This document shows positions 36,175-43,710 of a DNA stretch of 64,000 nucleotides, piece by piece. Location of the stretch: positions 2,542,001 to 2,606,000 of the forward strand of contig NZ_CP019402.1 in the NCBI RefSeq assembly GCF_002024505.1. Direction: 5' to 3'. Numbering within the stretch: the first letter of the stretch is position 1; each line of letters opens with the position of its first letter. The translations under genes were made by a program, and so were the position numbers. The DNA comes from Plantibacter flavus. Its GTDB lineage: Bacteria; Actinomycetota; Actinomycetes; Actinomycetales; Microbacteriaceae. The notes below the pieces were generated by a model. It was not told the origin of the DNA, searched no databases, and saw nothing but the letters and a program-made list of their open reading frames with translations.

Positions 36175-37172
36175 GGTGCGTTCCTTCCGAGCAGTTCCTG
36201 CTCCGGGGTGTGCTGCTTCGCGGATGATGGTTCGTGGTCGGCGAGGAGTGCCGTCGCGGTCGCCTCGTCGGTGACGAGCACGGTGCAGAGGCCGCTGCTG
36301 ACGACGGCTCTCGCGACGGCGTGCTTCTGCGCTCCGGCGATGACCGCGATGCTGCGACCGGCACGCCGGAGCGCTTCGAGTCCGAGCCCGACCGTGCGCT
36401 CGTCGAGTGTGGGGTCGACGATCATGCCCTCGGCGTCGATGTAGCGCCCGACGACGTCGCCGACGGCACCGCGTGCGACCAGGACGTCGACGTCCGCGGC
36501 CGTGAGGTACCCGCTGTGGACGAGGGCGGAGTCGGGCCCGGCCACGCCGGCACCGTACAGGTAGGTGTCGGCCGCTGCGGCCGTGCGGAGCACCTCCGCG
36601 ACCGTGCGGTCCGACTCGATGCTCAGCTTCGTCTCCAGGCGCTCGAAGATCGCCGGGCTCGGGAGCAGGGTGACGTCACCACGGCCCTTCTCGGCGATCC
36701 GTGCAGCCGTGGCGGCCGCAGTGCCGACACGCTGGTTGAGACTCACGCCGCCGTTGATCTGCACGACGGAGAGCCCCGTCGCCCAGCCGTCGGACAGGTG
36801 GTCGGCGATGTCACGCAGCGTCCTCCCCCAGCTCACACCGAGCGTCCGCGGCACCGGTCGCATGGCGCCGAGGTAGTCGGCCGCCGCGCGCGCGACGCGT
36901 TCGTGGAGGTCGGCACTGTCGCTCGGGCTCGGCACGACGACCGCGTCCGCGAGTCCGAAGTGCTCGCGGAGCGCCCGTTCGAGCGGGAGGCGGCGTGCGC
37001 GCGGGTGCACGATCTCGATGCGGATGTAGCCGAGTTCACGGGCCTGGGCGAGGAGCCGACCGACCTTCCACCGCGTGATGCCGAGCAGCGCGCCGATCTC
37101 GTCCTGGGTCTTCGTCTCGTCGTAGTACAGCTCCGCGGCGCGCACCGCGAGCAGCTCGTCGCTTTCGATCAC
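36171..37172 (-). CDS. SorC/DeoR-type sugar-binding transcriptional regulator of the deo operon
   Basis: A 333-residue repressor with an N-terminal helix-turn-helix (AELYYDETKTQDEIGALLGITRWKVGRLLAQAREL, about residues 12-46) and a C-terminal sugar-phosphate-binding domain (LGVSWGRTLRDIADHL, VQINGGVS, YLYGAGVAGPDSAL, DVVGRYIDAEG). This is the SorC family, to which Bacillus DeoR belongs; the natural effector is probably deoxyribose-5-phosphate. It is the first gene of its operon and likely autoregulated. The GTG at 37172 has GGAGG upstream; longer versions of this frame cross the promoter and are not credible. Confidence 0.88.
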   Translation of the reverse strand: MIESDELLAVRAAELYYDETKTQDEIGALLGITRWKVGRLLAQARELGYIRIEIVHPRARRLPLERALREHFGLADAVVVPSPSDSADLHERVARAAADYLGAMRPVPRTLGVSWGRTLRDIADHLSDGWATGLSVVQINGGVSLNQRVGTAAATAARIAEKGRGDVTLLPSPAIFERLETKLSIESDRTVAEVLRTAAAADTYLYGAGVAGPDSALVHSGYLTAADVDVLVARGAVGDVVGRYIDAEGMIVDPTLDERTVGLGLEALRRAGRSIAVIAGAQKHAVARAVVSSGLCTVLVTDEATATALLADHEPSSAKQHTPEQELLGRNAP

Positions 37173-37197
37173 CTCGGGCCTCCTCCGGATCGTCTCC

Positions 37198-37235
37198 AGC
37201 CTAGGACGCCACCACCACCCAGACAACGCCTGTTG
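37198..37235 (-). promoter_or_regulatory. deo operon promoter with candidate operator
   Basis: Minus strand: -35 TTGTCT (37221-37226), 17-bp spacer, -10 TAGGCT (37198-37203), leader of about 18 nt with GGAGG. A small palindrome CAAC-AGGC-GTTG (complement of 37224-37235) overlaps the -35 and is a candidate site for the operon's SorC-type regulator. Confidence 0.6.
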
Positions 37236-37318
37236 GTACCCGTGCTCAGATGAGCAGCGGCCGGTGCGCGGATGCGCATCGCCGCCGGGGATCCGTCGGG
37301 AGGACCGGACCAGACCGG

Positions 37319-38548
37319 TCAGCGACCGCGTGCTGCGAGGTCCGCCTCGATCGTCGTCGGTCGGCCGGTGATGCGGCCGGCGATGGCGCACAGCGCGCCC
37401 GTGGCCAGCAGGAGCAGCAACGGGACGGTCCACGATCCGGTCACGGCGTGCACCAGGCTCACGACCAGGGGGCCGAGTGCACCGAGGGTGTAGCCGACAC
37501 TCTGCACGAAACCGCTCAGGGCGACCGCGCCCTCGTGGGTCGCCGTCCGCAGGTTGATGAGGACGAGGGCGAGCGGGAACAGCAGCGGGCCGAGGCCGGC
37601 CAGCAGCACCCACAGCCACGTGAGCGTCGCCGGCCACAGGAGCAGTCCGAGATAGCCGAGCACGAAACACCCGCTCGCGACGTAGACGAGGACGGCGACG
37701 TTCCGCAGCCTCGCGACGAGCATCGGGACGATCAGGCTCGCCGGGACGCCCATCGCGGAGAAGAGCGAGAGCAGCAGGCCGCCCTGGGCCGGGGTGACGC
37801 CGGCGACGTCACCGACGATCGTGGGAAGCCAGGTGAACATCGCGTAGGCGTTCAGTGAGGAGGTGGCGAACACCGCCGCGATGGCCCATGCGATCGGTGA
37901 GCGGTGGACGAGGACGCGCCCGGCGCGGGGCACCTCCTCGATCTCGGGGTCGGTCGCTGCGGCGGCCCGGGCGTCCCGACGCTCCCGCACGATGAGCGTG
38001 ATCCAGGGCAGGACCGCGAGCATGGCGACGATGGACCACACGCCGAGTGACACGTGCCACCCGGCGGCGTCAGCGACCGGCACGGCGATCAGTGGCGGGA
38101 TGAACGTGCTGACCGACAGGACCGTCGCGTAGAGCGAGGTGACGAGGCCGATGCGGTCAGGGAAGTACTTCTTGACGAGCGGTGGGAGCACGACGTTGCC
38201 GATGCCGATGCCGGCGAAGCAGAGCGCACTGCCGATCGCGAGAACGGCGAAGTCGGGGGCGAGCGAACGCAGCAGGTGTCCGGCCACGATCGCCCCGAGC
38301 GCGATGAGCAGCACCGGCTCGAGGTGCAGCCGACGCACGAGCCGCGGGGTGAAGACGCCGAAGAGCGCGAAGCAGAGGGGCGGCAGCATCCCGAGGAGCC
38401 CCAAGCCGACCGCCCCCACGCCGATGTCCCCGTCGATCTCGGCGAAGATCGGTGAGAGCGAGGTGACGGCCGTGCGGAGGTTCGCCGCGACGAGCACGAT
38501 CCCGACGAGCGCGAGGGCCCTCCCCCGCCACAGGGGACGCGGACCCAC
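37319..38548 (-). CDS. MFS transporter, CynX/NimT type
   Basis: A 409-residue 12-helix permease. ALVGIVLVAANLRTAVTSLSPIFAEI at the first helix, GMLPPLCFALFGVFTPRL, GIGNVVLPPLVKKYFPDR and SLYATVLSVSTFIPPL are typical of the cyanate/2-nitroimidazole (CynX/NimT) branch. The substrate is not predictable. The GTG start overlaps the ribF stop (TAGTG), so it may be translated by reinitiation. It ends 146 bp before the divergently read deo promoter region, with no clear terminator. Confidence 0.86.
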   Translation of the reverse strand: MGPRPLWRGRALALVGIVLVAANLRTAVTSLSPIFAEIDGDIGVGAVGLGLLGMLPPLCFALFGVFTPRLVRRLHLEPVLLIALGAIVAGHLLRSLAPDFAVLAIGSALCFAGIGIGNVVLPPLVKKYFPDRIGLVTSLYATVLSVSTFIPPLIAVPVADAAGWHVSLGVWSIVAMLAVLPWITLIVRERRDARAAAATDPEIEEVPRAGRVLVHRSPIAWAIAAVFATSSLNAYAMFTWLPTIVGDVAGVTPAQGGLLLSLFSAMGVPASLIVPMLVARLRNVAVLVYVASGCFVLGYLGLLLWPATLTWLWVLLAGLGPLLFPLALVLINLRTATHEGAVALSGFVQSVGYTLGALGPLVVSLVHAVTGSWTVPLLLLLATGALCAIAGRITGRPTTIEADLAARGR

Positions 38549-39480
38549 TAGGACAGCATCCGGCGCGCGCGCTCGACGTCGTCGGTCATCTGCACGATGA
38601 GCGGCTCGATCCCGGTGAACGCGACCATGCCGCGGATGCGCTCGACGAACTGCACCTCGACCTCGTCGTCGTAGAGGTCGAGATCGGTCTCGTCGAGGAC
38701 GTAGGCCTCGACCTGCTTCTGCGGGACACCGTCGAAGGTCGGGTTGTTCCCGACCGAGATCGCCGCCGGATACCGACGTCCTCGCCAGAACAGCCACCCT
38801 GCATACACGCCGTCCGCGGGGATGAGACCCTGCGAATCGGGAGACAGGTTGGCGGTCGGAAAGCCGAGTTCCCGGCCACGCTTGGCACCGTGGACGACGA
38901 CGCCCCGCACGCCGGGCGGACGACCGAGGAGTCGCGACGCCTCGCGGACGTCACCCTCCTCGAGGAGTTCGCGGATCCAGGTGGACGACACCCGACGCCC
39001 GCCGCCGGGACGGACGTCGTCGACGACGCACACGGAGAAGCCGTAGACCTCACCGAACGACTCGAGCGTGGCGACCGTTCCGAGGCCGCGATGGCCGAAG
39101 CGGAAGTCCTCGCCGACGAGCACCGTCTTGGCGTGCAACGCTCCGACGAGGATCGAGGTGACGAACTCCTCGGGTGTGAGCTGGGCCAGTGTCTGGTCGA
39201 AGCGCAGCAGCAGGGCCGCGTCGACCCCGGCGTCCGCCAGGAGACCGAGCTTCTGCTCGTTGCTCACGAGCGACGCCGGGCAGCGGTCTGGGTTGATGAG
39301 GCTCAGCGGGTTGCGGTCGAAGGTGACGGCGACGGAGCTGAGACCGGCTGCCGCGGCCTCCTCGAGGAGCGCGGCGACGACCGCGCGGTGACCCGTGTGG
39401 ACGCCGTCGAACTTGCCGATGGTGACGGCCGACGGTCCGAAGGCGTCAGGGACCTGGTCGAGCTCGGTGAACGTGATCAT
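38548..39480 (-). CDS. ribF: Bifunctional riboflavin kinase/FAD synthetase
   Basis: A 310-residue enzyme making FMN and then FAD. The N-terminal nucleotidyltransferase domain has IGKFDGVHTGHRAVV (the HxGH-type motif), VTFDRNPLSLINPD and VLVGEDFRFGHRGLG. The C-terminal riboflavin kinase domain has GAKRGRELGFPTANLS, DGVYAGW and ISVGNNPTFDGVPQKQVEAYVLD. Its ATG overlaps the stop of the upstream membrane-protein gene (ATGA). In many bacteria ribF follows truB; here two small membrane-protein genes lie between them on the same strand. Confidence 0.95.
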   Translation of the reverse strand: MITFTELDQVPDAFGPSAVTIGKFDGVHTGHRAVVAALLEEAAAAGLSSVAVTFDRNPLSLINPDRCPASLVSNEQKLGLLADAGVDAALLLRFDQTLAQLTPEEFVTSILVGALHAKTVLVGEDFRFGHRGLGTVATLESFGEVYGFSVCVVDDVRPGGGRRVSSTWIRELLEEGDVREASRLLGRPPGVRGVVVHGAKRGRELGFPTANLSPDSQGLIPADGVYAGWLFWRGRRYPAAISVGNNPTFDGVPQKQVEAYVLDETDLDLYDDEVEVQFVERIRGMVAFTGIEPLIVQMTDDVERARRMLS

Positions 39481-39896
39481 TTGCCGGTACGCCGATGTCC
39501 GGCCAACCACCACAGTCCGAGGACCGGGAGGACGAGCGGGATGTAGACATAACCGCGGCCGAAGCCGGACCAGACCGTGTCGTGGGGGAAGAGTTCGGGG
39601 TCGAGCAGGCTCAGCAAGCCGACGATCAGGACCCCGGCGAGTTCGAAGGAGATCGTGGCCCATGCGATCCGCCGCCAGACGGCGCCTGGAGCGACGAGCG
39701 AGACGGTCGCCAGGATGTACACCACCGCGGCGACGGCCGAGAGCAGATAGGCCAGGGGCGCCTCGTCGAACTTGGTCGTGATCTGCACCACGGACCGGCC
39801 GGTGGCGGCGAGCGCCAGGATGCCGTAGACGGCGACGAGGACGACCCCGACACCACGGACGCGTGGACGGGCTGGAGCGGTGGTGGGGAGAGGCAT
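39477..39896 (-). CDS. Hypothetical four-helix membrane protein upstream of ribF
   Basis: A 139-residue integral membrane protein with about four helices: VGVVLVAVYGILALAATG, LAYLLSAVAAVVYILATVSLV, ISFELAGVLIVGLLSLL and VYIPLVLPVLGLWWLAG. FDEAP and GRGYVYIPL are recognisable conserved loops in actinobacterial homologues, whose function is unknown. The stop overlaps ribF (ATGA). TAGAAT ends 9 nt before the ATG, implying a leader of only 2-3 nt. Confidence 0.78.
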   Translation of the reverse strand: MPLPTTAPARPRVRGVGVVLVAVYGILALAATGRSVVQITTKFDEAPLAYLLSAVAAVVYILATVSLVAPGAVWRRIAWATISFELAGVLIVGLLSLLDPELFPHDTVWSGFGRGYVYIPLVLPVLGLWWLAGHRRTGK

Positions 39897-39998
39897 GACC
39901 CGACGATTCTATGCGACGCGGGCCCTCGCCCCGGCACTTCACGACCGTCACGCGAGCTGCGGTGCCGTCGTCCTCCACCGCCGTCGGTGCGCCGACGG

Positions 39999-40367
39999 TC
40001 AGCCGAGCTGGACGGTCCAGATCTGCTCCATGCGGTAGAGCATCACCGCGATCGCGAGACAGACGACGCCGAGGACGACCGTCGACCATCGGGTGCGTTC
40101 GACGAGCGCCCAGAATCCACCGGCGATCGGCAGGATCATCGCGGAGACGAGGTAGGTGTAGAACTCGGGCACACTCCCCGTGGCCGTGTTCCCGAACGCG
40201 GGCGCGGCGATCGCCACCACCAGCTGCGCGATGAGGAGGACCTCGACGAGTGCCGTCGCCCCCATCGTCAGGTCGTTCGGCGCGCGCCCGGCGAACCCGA
40301 GCACGATGCAGAGGAGCCCGGCCACGACCGCGACCGCGATCTGGGCGAGGGTGAACCACTCGATCAT
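39999..40367 (-). CDS. Hypothetical four-helix membrane protein downstream of truB
   Basis: A 122-residue protein, nearly all membrane helix: FTLAQIAVAVVAGLLCIVLGFA, ATALVEVLLIAQLVVAIA, FYTYLVSAMILPIAGGFWAL and STVVLGVVCLAIAVMLYRM. The ERTRW loop between helices 3 and 4 is the most polar part. The ATG overlaps the truB stop (ATGA). Homologues sit between truB and ribF in Microbacteriaceae, but nothing is known about the function. Confidence 0.75.
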   Translation of the reverse strand: MIEWFTLAQIAVAVVAGLLCIVLGFAGRAPNDLTMGATALVEVLLIAQLVVAIAAPAFGNTATGSVPEFYTYLVSAMILPIAGGFWALVERTRWSTVVLGVVCLAIAVMLYRMEQIWTVQLG

Positions 40368-41299
40368 GCCGGTTCCTCCGCCGGGAAGTTCACGACCGAC
40401 TTGAGCGAGCCGCCACGGCGCTCGACGAGCCCCACCAGTCGGCCGTCCGGCGCGACGGCGGCGATCGGACCGGTGTGGCCGGCCGGCAGGTCGCGGTCGA
40501 GCCGCTTCCCGTGGCCGAGGTCGACCGCCTCCTGCTCCGTGAGCTCGAGGGCACCGAACAGGCGCTTCGCGACGTCGGCCGGGTGCAACAGCGCCGTCTC
40601 AACGTCGAGGTCGTCGATCGTCGATGCGTCCCTGACGTCGAAGGGTCCGATCCGGGTCCGGCGAAGCGCGGTGAGATGGCCGCCGACGCCGAGGGCCGCC
40701 CCCAGGTCGCGGGCGAGGGCGCGGATGTAGGTGCCGGAGGAGCAGACGACCCGGACGTCGACGTCGATCGCCGCGCCATCCCGACGGATGGCCAGCACGT
40801 CGAACGCGCTGACCGTGACCGCACGGGACTTCAGCTCCACCTCGATCCCCTCGCGGGCCAGGGCGTAGGCGCGCTTCCCGCCCACCTTGATGGCGCTCAC
40901 CGTGCTCGGCACCTGCTCGATGTCGCCCGTCAGCGGACGGATCGCGGCGATGATCGCGTCGTCGTCCACGGCAGCCACTGCGGCCTGGTCGGCGCGCTCG
41001 GTGACCTCACCTTCGGCGTCGTCGGTGGAGGTCGCCTCGCCGAGGCGGATGGTCGCCGTGTACTCCTTGTCGAGACCGACGATGAAGGTCAGCAGACGGG
41101 TCGACGAGCGCGTACCCAGCACGAGCAGCCCGGTGGCCATGGGGTCGAGCGTTCCCGCATGCCCCACCTTGCGCGTGCCGGCGAGCCGCCGCACCCGGGC
41201 GACCGCATCGTGGGAGGTGTGTCCCTGCGGCTTGTCGATGAGGAGGACACCGGGACGGGCGGACGCCGACCCGGGTGCTGCTGTGCTGTTCTCGACCAC
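40364..41299 (-). CDS. truB: tRNA pseudouridine(55) synthase
   Basis: A 311-residue enzyme that makes pseudouridine 55 in the T-arm of tRNAs. The catalytic Asp52 is in KVGHAGTLDPMATGLL; other typical segments are GVLLIDKPQGHTSHD, DKEYTATIRLGEATSTDDAEGE, VPSTVSAIKVGGKRAYALAREG and CSSGTYIRALARDLG. The actinobacterial C-terminal segment ending VERRGGSLKSVVNFP is present. The start is taken as the GTG at 41299, 6 nt behind a TACCGT -10 element. Confidence 0.95.
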   Translation of the reverse strand: MVENSTAAPGSASARPGVLLIDKPQGHTSHDAVARVRRLAGTRKVGHAGTLDPMATGLLVLGTRSSTRLLTFIVGLDKEYTATIRLGEATSTDDAEGEVTERADQAAVAAVDDDAIIAAIRPLTGDIEQVPSTVSAIKVGGKRAYALAREGIEVELKSRAVTVSAFDVLAIRRDGAAIDVDVRVVCSSGTYIRALARDLGAALGVGGHLTALRRTRIGPFDVRDASTIDDLDVETALLHPADVAKRLFGALELTEQEAVDLGHGKRLDRDLPAGHTGPIAAVAPDGRLVGLVERRGGSLKSVVNFPAEEPA

Positions 41300-41305
41300 C
41301 TTGCA

Positions 41306-41311
41306 ACGGTA
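41306..41311 (-). promoter_or_regulatory. -10 element TACCGT, leaderless promoter for truB
   Basis: TACCGT, 6 nt (TGCAAG), GTG at 41299 on the minus strand. So truB and its downstream genes can be transcribed separately from rbfA. Confidence 0.5.
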
Positions 41312-41363
41312 CCAGCGGCGGTCGGCACCGCCTGGCGGCCGGATCACCCCTGGGCGGCGGCGC

Positions 41364-42038
41364 TCAGCAGAAGTCGGCGAAGATCCGCCGTGGGTGCCGC
41401 TCGTCCGTGTTGTCCACGAGGGCGGTCGCCCGCGCGGTCGGGTCGTCGTCCTTGCGGTAGAGCGCCTGCCCGCCCACGTAGCGTGCGTTGGACGGCGCCG
41501 TCGGGTCGGCGTCGACGCCGAGGCGCTCGTGCAGCCGGTCGTAGGCCGTCGCCATCGGGACGTCGAGCCAGACCGACGCATGCCAGAGGCCGCGGAGCTC
41601 GGGACGGTTCAGGAAGACGCCGTCGACGATGAGGACGGCGTCCTGCGGGCCGGTCGTCCAACGCAAGGGAGCGCCGACGTCGCGCTGCTCGTCGAACCCG
41701 ACGAGTTGGAAGCCGGCGCTGCCCGCCAGGCGGAAGGGCTCGACGAGCACCCGGCGGAACAGCGGATAGTCGAACGAGTCGAGCCAGTAGCCCTCGGCCG
41801 AGTCCCGCCCCCGCGCGTACCGTTCCTCGCGAGGACGGTGGAAGTCGTCGATCGAGGCACGGAACACCGCGCGTCCGGCCTCGTCGAACACCTCGGCCAG
41901 TCCGTCGGCGAACGCCGCCGTGCCGGAGCCGCTGACGCCGTCCACCGCGATGAGGGTGCGGCCTCGTGGGTAGTCCCGCTGGAACTGGTCTCGCAGCTGC
42001 CGGAGCAACGCGATCCGTGGTGTCGTGACGAGCTTCAT
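41364..42038 (-). CDS. Uridine kinase-like P-loop protein with degenerate Walker A
   Basis: A 224-residue protein with the overall layout of actinobacterial nucleoside (uridine) kinase-like proteins: LIAVDGVSGSG, ASIDDFHRPREERYARG, SFDYPLFRRVLVEPF, VLIVDGVFLNRPELRGLW and ARYVGGQALYRKDDDP. However, the phosphate-binding loop reads GVSGSGTAAF, where a GxxGxGK(S/T) is expected: the invariant Lys is Thr (codon ACG at 41919-41921) and the following Ser/Thr is Ala. The rest looks intact, so this may be a non-catalytic or altered-function homologue. Start is supported by TAGGCT 7 nt upstream. Confidence 0.78.
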   Translation of the reverse strand: MKLVTTPRIALLRQLRDQFQRDYPRGRTLIAVDGVSGSGTAAFADGLAEVFDEAGRAVFRASIDDFHRPREERYARGRDSAEGYWLDSFDYPLFRRVLVEPFRLAGSAGFQLVGFDEQRDVGAPLRWTTGPQDAVLIVDGVFLNRPELRGLWHASVWLDVPMATAYDRLHERLGVDADPTAPSNARYVGGQALYRKDDDPTARATALVDNTDERHPRRIFADFC

Positions 42039-42045
42039 GGCGCCG

Positions 42046-42051
42046 AGCCTA
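42046..42051 (-). promoter_or_regulatory. -10 element TAGGCT for the kinase-like gene
   Basis: TAGGCT, 7 nt (CGGCGCC), ATG at 42038 on the minus strand. The divergent mutY -10 is only 13 bp away. Confidence 0.55.
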
Positions 42052-42064
42052 CCCGCGCGGATCG

Positions 42065-42070
42065 TAGGCT
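42065..42070 (+). promoter_or_regulatory. -10 element TAGGCT, leaderless promoter for mutY
   Basis: TAGGCT, 6 nt (GGTGCG), GTG at 42077. Its -35 position would fall on the -10 and start of the divergent kinase-like gene. Confidence 0.55.
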
Positions 42071-42076
42071 GGTGCG

Positions 42077-42961
42077 GTGCCGCCCGAACCCTCCGACCTC
42101 GCCCCGCTCGTGACGGCCTGGTTCCGCACCGAGGCGCGCGACCTCCCCTGGCGACGCCCGGGGTTCCCCGCCTGGGGCACGCTCGTGTCGGAGTTCATGC
42201 TCCAGCAGACGCAGGTCAGCCGCGTGATCCCGCGGCTCGAGGAGTGGCTCGGGCGCTGGCCGACGCCAGCCGACCTGGCGGCCGAACCACCGGCAGAAGC
42301 CGTCCGCGCCTGGGGCCGGCTCGGCTATCCGCGCCGAGCGCTCTGGCTCCATGCGGCGGCCACCCAGATCGCTGAACGGCACGACGGCATCGTCCCGTCG
42401 GACGTGGATCAGCTCCTGGCGCTCACCGGCATCGGCGACTACACCGCCCGCGCCGTCGCCGTCTTCGCCTACGGGGACCGGCACCCGGTGGTGGACACGA
42501 ACACCCGACGGGTCATCGCCCGAGCCGTCCGCGGCCACGGCGAGCCCGGGCCGCCGAACGCCAAGGCGGACCTCCCAGCGATGGAGGCGCTCCTACCGGA
42601 GTCCCGCTCGGAGGCAGCCGTCTTCAACGCCGGGATGATGGAGATCGGCGCGGTGGTCTGCACCGCTCGGGCACCTCGGTGCGAGGAGTGTCCGCTCCGC
42701 GAGGTGTGCGCCTGGCGCGCAGCGGGATACCCGGCCTACGACGGACCGGTCAAGACGAAGCAGAAGCAGTTCGCGGGCAGCGACCGACAGGTCCGGGGCA
42801 TCATCATGGCGGAGCTCCGCTCGACCCACCGCTCCCTGACGGACGAGGAACTCCGGACGCTCTGGCCCGACGGCGAGCAGTTCGACCGCGCACTCGCCGG
42901 ACTGGTCGCCGACCGCCTCGCGGTGCGCATCGACGGCGGATACGCGCTCCCCCACGACTGA
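42077..42961 (+). CDS. mutY: A/G-specific adenine DNA glycosylase
   Basis: A 294-residue base-excision enzyme removing A mispaired with 8-oxoguanine. Glu39 in LVSEFMLQQTQV and Asp140 in PVVDTNTRRV are the catalytic pair; the helix-hairpin-helix is LTGIGDYTARAVA. A 4Fe-4S loop follows the classic C-x6-C-x2-C-x5-C spacing (Cys195, Cys202, Cys205, Cys211). The C-terminal NUDIX-like domain that recognises 8-oxoG in E. coli MutY is missing; about 80 residues with KTKQKQFAGSDRQVRG and a winged-helix-like end take its place, as in many actinobacteria. Start at GTG directly behind a -10 element. Confidence 0.93.
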   Translation: MPPEPSDLAPLVTAWFRTEARDLPWRRPGFPAWGTLVSEFMLQQTQVSRVIPRLEEWLGRWPTPADLAAEPPAEAVRAWGRLGYPRRALWLHAAATQIAERHDGIVPSDVDQLLALTGIGDYTARAVAVFAYGDRHPVVDTNTRRVIARAVRGHGEPGPPNAKADLPAMEALLPESRSEAAVFNAGMMEIGAVVCTARAPRCEECPLREVCAWRAAGYPAYDGPVKTKQKQFAGSDRQVRGIIMAELRSTHRSLTDEELRTLWPDGEQFDRALAGLVADRLAVRIDGGYALPHD

Positions 42962-43020
42962 CCGGCCTCTCAGCCCCACCCGGTCCTCGATGCACACCCG
43001 GTCCCCGAGCCCCGCCCGCG

Positions 43021-43145
43021 GTCCCTGGGCCCCACTCGCGGTCCCTGGGCCCCACTCGCGGTCCCTGAGCTTGTCGAAGGGCGCAAGTCGACAGGCTCAG
43101 CGACCGGGCGAAGCAACCCGGCCCCTGAGCCTGTCGAAGGGTGGT
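43021..43145. repeat. Tandem 20-bp repeat plus dispersed GAGCCTGTCGAAGG elements (copy B)
   Basis: GTCCCTGGGCCCCACTCGCG is repeated perfectly in tandem (43021-43060) and a third unit begins before it changes into the dispersed element. Three arms of the type CCCTGAGC(C/T)TGTCGAAGGG follow in alternating orientation (about 43062-43080, 43088-43110, 43122-43141). The stretch 42962-43154 holds no gene. It lies between convergent mutY and rbfA and can fold into strong hairpins, so it may also terminate transcription. Confidence 0.75.
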
Positions 43146-43154
43146 GCGAGGTGT

Positions 43155-43592
43155 CTAGTCCTCGGCGTCGACCTCGCGCGGCTTCACGTAGGGATCCTCG
43201 TCGCCGGCGTAAGCGGCACCGGCGGCAAGCCCGGCCACCTCGGTGTCGCGGTTCTTCGCCTCGCGCAGCAGGTCTTCGATGTGCTGCGCGTTCTCCGGGA
43301 TCGCGTCCAGGAAGAAGTCGAGGCTCGGCGTCAGCCGGGTGTTGATGTTGCGGCCGATCTCGGCACGCAACAGGCCCTTGGCGGACTCGAGCGCGGCCGA
43401 GGTGTCGGCGCGTTCCTCGTCGGAGCCGTACACCGTGTAGAACACGTTCGCGTGCTGGAGGTCCCCGGTCACCTGTACGTCGGTGATGGTCACGAAGCCG
43501 AGCCGCGGGTCGCGGATACCCTTGTCGAGCCGTTTGGCGATGACTTCCTTGATGCGGTCCGCCAACTTGCGGGCCCTGGGGTTCTCTGCCAT
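43155..43592 (-). CDS. rbfA: Ribosome-binding factor A
   Basis: A 145-residue 30S maturation factor with a type II KH fold. ARKLADRIKEVIAKRLDKGIRDPRLGFVTITDVQVTGDLQHANVFYTVYG and LRAEIGRNINTRLTPSLDFFLD contain the family's conserved core. An acidic C-terminal extension (AGDEDPYVKPREVDAED) is usual in actinobacteria. GAGGAGG precedes the ATG at 43592. It follows infB by 118 bp on the same strand, as in the conserved nusA-infB-rbfA cluster. Confidence 0.94.
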   Translation of the reverse strand: MAENPRARKLADRIKEVIAKRLDKGIRDPRLGFVTITDVQVTGDLQHANVFYTVYGSDEERADTSAALESAKGLLRAEIGRNINTRLTPSLDFFLDAIPENAQHIEDLLREAKNRDTEVAGLAAGAAYAGDEDPYVKPREVDAED

Positions 43593-43710
43593 CTCGTCCT
43601 CCTCTGATGACCGCCGGGCGGAGGGCCGCCCGACGGATGCTGCACACACAATACAAGCAGGAATCCCCGCCGCCCTCCCGGAGGAGGACGACGGGGACCG
43701 ACCGGGCGGA

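Noticed and set aside
43021..43141. Possible CRISPR array because of tandem repeats between mutY and rbfA
   Set aside because: The units are directly adjacent without spacers, only two are perfect, and there are no cas genes.
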